IMG/VR virus record: IMGVR_UViG_3300032083_000594
Location: 1-52,846 of that record
DNA length: 52,846 bases
Origin: a virus
Direction: 5' to 3' (one strand)
The position numbers and the translations under genes are program-made. The notes below the pieces were generated by a model, which saw only the letters and a program-made list of their open reading frames with translations, was not told the DNA's origin and searched no databases. This document shows positions 49,573-52,846 of the stretch, in pieces (the stretch's first letter is position 1; each line of letters opens with the position of its first letter).

Positions 49573-51704
49573 TATTCTCCTAACATTCTAGCGATACCAC
49601 CTGATGCAAAGGCATCATCTGGCACATCATAATCAGACTCATTTACCTCGCCCTGTCTTCTGACAACTGCATCTGATTGAGCCTCAGGATCTGTCGTTAG
49701 TCTTCTAGCCTTATCTTTTCTTTTTTTGTTTTGAATAATCTCTCTAATCGTAGGTCCTTTGCCTGTCGCATATTCTTTTAGTTTAGATACATCAGAATCT
49801 AGATCTCTGATACTTGAACCACCGATCTCGTCGACCTCTATCTCATAATCATCTGGTCCATATCTTCTGCCAACAGGACCTGCCTCTGCTGTAGAAAACT
49901 CTGCTGCAGGGTTTGGTGCTCCTTCATCAGGTAATGGTTTTTTATATTCCATTTGTACTGTGTCTTCAAAAACATTATCAGGACTATCATACTCAACTCT
50001 TACAGCACCATCGTCCACGTCCTCTGTAACTCGGACCACGGAACCATCATTAAGTGTTTTCTGATGAATAGATTGTCTTTCCCCTGTTGCAAATTTTTTA
50101 GTAACGTCATCACCTTCAATAATAACTTTATTAACTAATGCATCAAACCATTCTGGTTTACCAGCAACGTTATCTGTTTTAATAATTGGAACGCTCTTAA
50201 TACCTTTTGCAGTTTTAATTGGTTTTAAAAATTTACCAACAATAGGTATTGATGCAAGACCACCTAATATTTTTAAGAAACTTCTTCTGCTCATGCCAGA
50301 CCCATTTTTAAATTGTTTTCTAAAATTAAAACCAATACCAGTATCATCTCGTCCAAAACCTTTGTTGATACCAAAACTTAACTCACCACCGCCAATATTT
50401 TTTTGTCCACCAATCTTTGCTCTATCTAAGTCAAACATTAACATCATGTCTTTTGATAAAGGAACTTTAGCAGGATCAACGTTTATCATTCTTTTAACTA
50501 TTTCTTTTAAAGCTTCTTCAGGATCATTTGTTTCAAAGGTAGGTCCCATCGATTCTTGTTTTTTATCAAAATCATATTTAATACTTGGTGCTCCTGTGCC
50601 ATTTGCATAACCAATACGTCCGCCGTCTGCTCTCTTTTCACCAAACATTCTTTCCGTATAGGCTTCAATTGTTTTATCTTTAAGTTCTGGATTTTTTTTA
50701 TAGAAAGGATCTGCATTTAATTCTTGTATAAATTCTTTTAAGTTTTGTTCTTTCTGCTCTTCGTTCATAGCTTCTAATTTTTTTCTTAGTTGATTATTTA
50801 TTAAGGCTCCAGTTGTTGCAGGAATACCAACTTCTGCAAGAGGTAGGTCCATAAACTTACCTGTCTCATTTGCTTTTAATGTTTTATCTTTAATATTTTT
50901 TAAATAATCTTTACCTGCTTGATATGGACTTTTTTTATTAAAAAAATTTAATAAAGTTTGAATACCTTTTTTACCTGTACCTAATTTATATCCTGCACGA
51001 CCGCCTGTTGCTAAGTCTTCTGGTGGATCAAATTTCTGTTTAGTTAAACCTTGATAGGCTTCATCGTAAAGTTCCATTTGATCTATTTCATCTAAATCAT
51101 AAAACTCTTTACCAAATCTTTTTTCTGCTAAATCATCTGCAACAAGTTGTGCATCGTATTTTCTATCTCCTGCAAATCCTGGTGAAGCATTGTCGATTGC
51201 TTCTTCAATCATTTTTCTATTTTTTATTCTTTGAACAGCTGCTTTGTTATCTTTTTCCATACGAGCTAATACTTCTGCTTCTCTTTGTTTAAGAGTCTTA
51301 GGTCCTTGTTCAGTTGTCTTCACTAAATCTGAATATGGATTATCTGTTTTCATTAATCCTTCTTTTAAAGTCTGTTCGTTTATTTCTTTACCACCCATAA
51401 TACCTTTTGATGGATTTATTTTTTTACCCGTCATATCAAAGACTTCACCTTTTCGATCAAACTTGCTACCCCCTAGCATATCACCAAAACGTTGTTGAAA
51501 CGCTTGGTCCTCAGCTTGTTTAACATAAGACAATATTTGATTTAATTCTTTTTCACTTGTGATCGCATTTGGATCAATGCCTAAATTTTTTAATCTATTC
51601 TCTAAAGCATTCGCAGAAAATTCTACTGCTTTGTTATTAGCAATCGCTCCCTGTTTTTTAAAAAGGGCTTTTGCTATAAAATTTCTGATAACTGTTACTG
51701 CCAT
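49572..51704 (-). CDS. Large protein with two GGR motifs and an internal twin-arginine-like signal, 710 aa
   Basis: Charged helical N-terminal half; GGRAGY at 234-239 and GGRIGY at 361-366. Then M471-SRRSFLK (472-478) followed by ILGGLASIPIVGKFLKP, an almost perfect twin-arginine signal in the middle of the chain. The last 210 residues form a separate beta/acidic domain (VIIEGDDVTKKFATGERQSI, then GSVVRVTEDVDDGAVRVEYD) ending SGGIARMLGE. No known family. Either it is cut or restarted at M471, giving a Tat substrate, or the motif has another role. It lies between the terminase-linked small gene and the 883-aa gene. Confidence 0.55.
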   Translation of the reverse strand: MAVTVIRNFIAKALFKKQGAIANNKAVEFSANALENRLKNLGIDPNAITSEKELNQILSYVKQAEDQAFQQRFGDMLGGSKFDRKGEVFDMTGKKINPSKGIMGGKEINEQTLKEGLMKTDNPYSDLVKTTEQGPKTLKQREAEVLARMEKDNKAAVQRIKNRKMIEEAIDNASPGFAGDRKYDAQLVADDLAEKRFGKEFYDLDEIDQMELYDEAYQGLTKQKFDPPEDLATGGRAGYKLGTGKKGIQTLLNFFNKKSPYQAGKDYLKNIKDKTLKANETGKFMDLPLAEVGIPATTGALINNQLRKKLEAMNEEQKEQNLKEFIQELNADPFYKKNPELKDKTIEAYTERMFGEKRADGGRIGYANGTGAPSIKYDFDKKQESMGPTFETNDPEEALKEIVKRMINVDPAKVPLSKDMMLMFDLDRAKIGGQKNIGGGELSFGINKGFGRDDTGIGFNFRKQFKNGSGMSRRSFLKILGGLASIPIVGKFLKPIKTAKGIKSVPIIKTDNVAGKPEWFDALVNKVIIEGDDVTKKFATGERQSIHQKTLNDGSVVRVTEDVDDGAVRVEYDSPDNVFEDTVQMEYKKPLPDEGAPNPAAEFSTAEAGPVGRRYGPDDYEIEVDEIGGSSIRDLDSDVSKLKEYATGKGPTIREIIQNKKRKDKARRLTTDPEAQSDAVVRRQGEVNESDYDVPDDAFASGGIARMLGE

Positions 51705-51955
51705 TATCTATACTTCTTGTTAATTCTTGCATCAATTTCAATAGCGCTCTTACCTGGTAGTTGCGCTCCTGTTTTCATATCTTTACGCATTTTAAGAGGA
51801 CCTTCGACTTTATCCGGTCCTTTTAATTTACTTTTTTTCAATGCTTTATTTAAAAGATCCGTGGCTCTTGGACCTGGAAAAGTTGGTTTTTTAACGCCAG
51901 CTGCTTTCATCTTAGACTTCATAATGATGCCCATACCTTTTGTAATTATACCCAT
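51704..51955 (-). CDS. 83-aa basic protein directly after terminase
   Basis: Starts MGIITKGMGIIMKSKMKAAG one base after the terminase stop; AGGAG lies about 12 nt upstream. An in-frame upstream ATG at 51985 lies inside terminase and is less likely. The N-terminus is shared with the 56-aa protein at 18256-18426. The rest is basic (KALKKSKLKGPDKVEGPLKM) ending INKKYR. Function unknown; the location suggests a packaging-complex accessory. Confidence 0.58.
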   Translation of the reverse strand: MGIITKGMGIIMKSKMKAAGVKKPTFPGPRATDLLNKALKKSKLKGPDKVEGPLKMRKDMKTGAQLPGKSAIEIDARINKKYR

Positions 51956-51956
51956 A

Positions 51957-52846
51957 TTAATAATAACTCCTTTTTTGTTTTTCAACTTTTTCGTCGATGT
52001 AATCTTCAGGATGATCTATTAATCCACCTTGTCTGAATCGCATGATTGCTTGTGTGGTTGAGTCCACAAGATCGTCATGATCACCATAAGGAAACGCAGC
52101 ACATTCTTCAATAACGTCATCTGCGAATTTCTGCTCAGGTGCCCATATCATACCAGATTCAAATAAAGGTGCAACAGCATTTACACGTGCATGCTTATCA
52201 TTTCCACGTGAAGGTGTGAAGTTGACAACAGGTATATCCATTTGCCTAAGCTCGTACGTTAAGGGTAGGCCAGATGCTTTTGCTTCAACAATAACAGATT
52301 CTGGCATCCAATACTTATATTGATCTAATGCTAAACGTCGAAGTTCTGGAAACTCATATCGTCCTTTGATTGCATCGAGTAATATTAAATTAGCACCTGA
52401 GTCTTCATCAGGATAAAAAATACCCCAAGTAGTGATTGCACTATAATCAGCTGTCTCCTTTTTTAAAAATGCAGTATCATAAGATTGTATCACATGATGT
52501 AGTTGTGGAATATCATTACCTGTATAAGTTCGCCACCACTCACGTTTTAGTATAGCTCCTTCTTCTGCGGTTGGATTCTGCATCCACTGCGCGTTCCATT
52601 TGCCCGTGGGCAGTGTTGCTTGGACCTTCTCTAACTCATCTAACTTCCAATATTCTGGCCATACAGGTTTTTGGTCCTTTGATCCGTGGTCCATGATTGC
52701 TGGAAATTCGACCACGTGCCACTGATCAGCTTTCGCTTCTTTTTGATTCTGTATCAGTTTTCCTGTTAAATCTTTATTACTCCATCTAGTCATAACCAGC
52801 ACGATCTTACCACCTGGTTGTAAACGCTGACGTGGACCTGACGTGT
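51957..52846 (-). CDS. terL: Terminase large subunit (C-terminal part, cut by window edge)
   Basis: About 295 residues, open to the right edge. The first visible stretch, SGPRQRLQPGGKIVLVMTRW, is the end of the ATPase domain (the conserved LxPGGxxVLVxTRW segment). The RNase H-like nuclease follows: SYDTAF (first Asp), VIVEAKASG (Glu), and FPYGDHDDLVDSTTQAI (final Asp). Walker A and B lie outside the window. It is the motor and nuclease for DNA packaging. The heptad run at 52674-52701 encodes AIMDHGSKDQ, an apparent surface loop. Encoded opposite to the small subunit. Confidence 0.92.
   Translation of the reverse strand, partial: TSGPRQRLQPGGKIVLVMTRWSNKDLTGKLIQNQKEAKADQWHVVEFPAIMDHGSKDQKPVWPEYWKLDELEKVQATLPTGKWNAQWMQNPTAEEGAILKREWWRTYTGNDIPQLHHVIQSYDTAFLKKETADYSAITTWGIFYPDEDSGANLILLDAIKGRYEFPELRRLALDQYKYWMPESVIVEAKASGLPLTYELRQMDIPVVNFTPSRGNDKHARVNAVAPLFESGMIWAPEQKFADDVIEECAAFPYGDHDDLVDSTTQAIMRFRQGGLIDHPEDYIDEKVEKQKRSYY

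Noticed and set aside
1-52846. Window as a complete circular or terminally redundant genome
   Set aside because: The terminase gene runs off the right end leftward; its missing N-terminus would have to lie on the minus strand at 1 to about 700, where the plus-strand GP88 gene and no matching frame are found.
1-52846. tRNA genes, CRISPR array, integrase, insertion sequence or attachment site
   Set aside because: I looked for cloverleaf-like sequences ending in CCA contexts, spaced identical repeats, tyrosine/serine recombinase and transposase motifs and found none. The CAAGCNN arrays are contiguous 7-bp repeats without spacers, so they are not CRISPR.

Overview
The window is an incomplete piece of a tailed double-stranded DNA phage genome. 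It looks like a marine, low-GC phage with podovirus-like architecture. It carries both terminase subunits (the large one cut by the right edge), a P22-type portal, an HK97-type capsid with scaffold and a GroES-like co-chaperonin, tail fibre genes, a family A DNA polymerase, two helicases, a primase-like protein and a lysis cassette. No tape-measure, tail-tube or sheath gene is seen. Instead there is a very large helical protein plus a Gln/Ala/Gly-rich protein of the kind used for DNA ejection. The AT-rich composition, 2OG-Fe(II) oxygenases, phage GroES and GP88-type protein fit phages of small-genome marine alphaproteobacteria such as SAR11, but the host is inferred. No integrase, tRNA gene, CRISPR array or insertion sequence was found. 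The window does not close on itself: the missing start of the large terminase would have to lie where the GP88 gene is encoded on the other strand.

Layout. 1-1.1 kb (+): a cut gene, a GP88-family cysteine-rich protein and two arrays of a 7-bp repeat (CAAGCNN). 1.0-1.8 kb (-): a VRR-type nuclease and two small genes. 1.86-2.4 kb (+): small terminase subunit. 2.6-2.96 kb: a gene-free region of dense inverted and direct repeats, a candidate origin or packaging/regulatory locus. 2.96-8.8 kb (-): tightly overlapping small genes (PD-(D/E)XK nuclease, LAGLIDADG protein, zinc ribbons, ribbon-helix-helix protein, lipoprotein, membrane and coiled-coil proteins). 8.8-15.65 kb (-): replication block (DNA polymerase A, DUF3310, UvrD-like helicase, prim-pol-like protein, three conserved companions). 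15.7-17.6 kb (+): SNF2-like helicase and a 2OG oxygenase, divergent from the replication block across a mirror-symmetric promoter pair. 17.6-18.4 kb (-): M15 peptidase endolysin with a small XhlA/holin-like protein. 18.4-28.6 kb (-): virion interior, ejection and tail proteins. 28.7-29.9 kb (-): two more 2OG oxygenases. 29.9-36.7 kb (-): tail fibre, repeat and connector-like proteins. 36.8-44.4 kb (-): head module (decoration-like proteins, major capsid, scaffold, GroES, a run of very basic small proteins, a holin-like membrane protein). 44.4-52.8 kb (-): portal, two large proteins of unknown role and the large terminase.

How it works together. Transcription is almost all leftward, with short rightward units for GP88, the small terminase, one secreted protein and the SNF2/oxygenase pair. 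Many neighbouring genes share TAATG or ATGA stop-start overlaps, so translation is probably coupled along the operons. Two divergent intergenic regions (1824-1857 and 15653-15687) hold interlocking sigma70-like promoters that could start early transcription in both directions.

Most unusual signals: a GGR(I/A/T)G-aromatic peptide motif recurring nine times in seven otherwise different virion-region proteins; short 7-bp-periodic DNA insertions of consensus GRTCCRT scattered inside many coding genes; the CAAGCNN arrays translated on both strands; a twin-arginine-like signal buried inside a large phage protein; and the repeat-dense region beside the small terminase gene.
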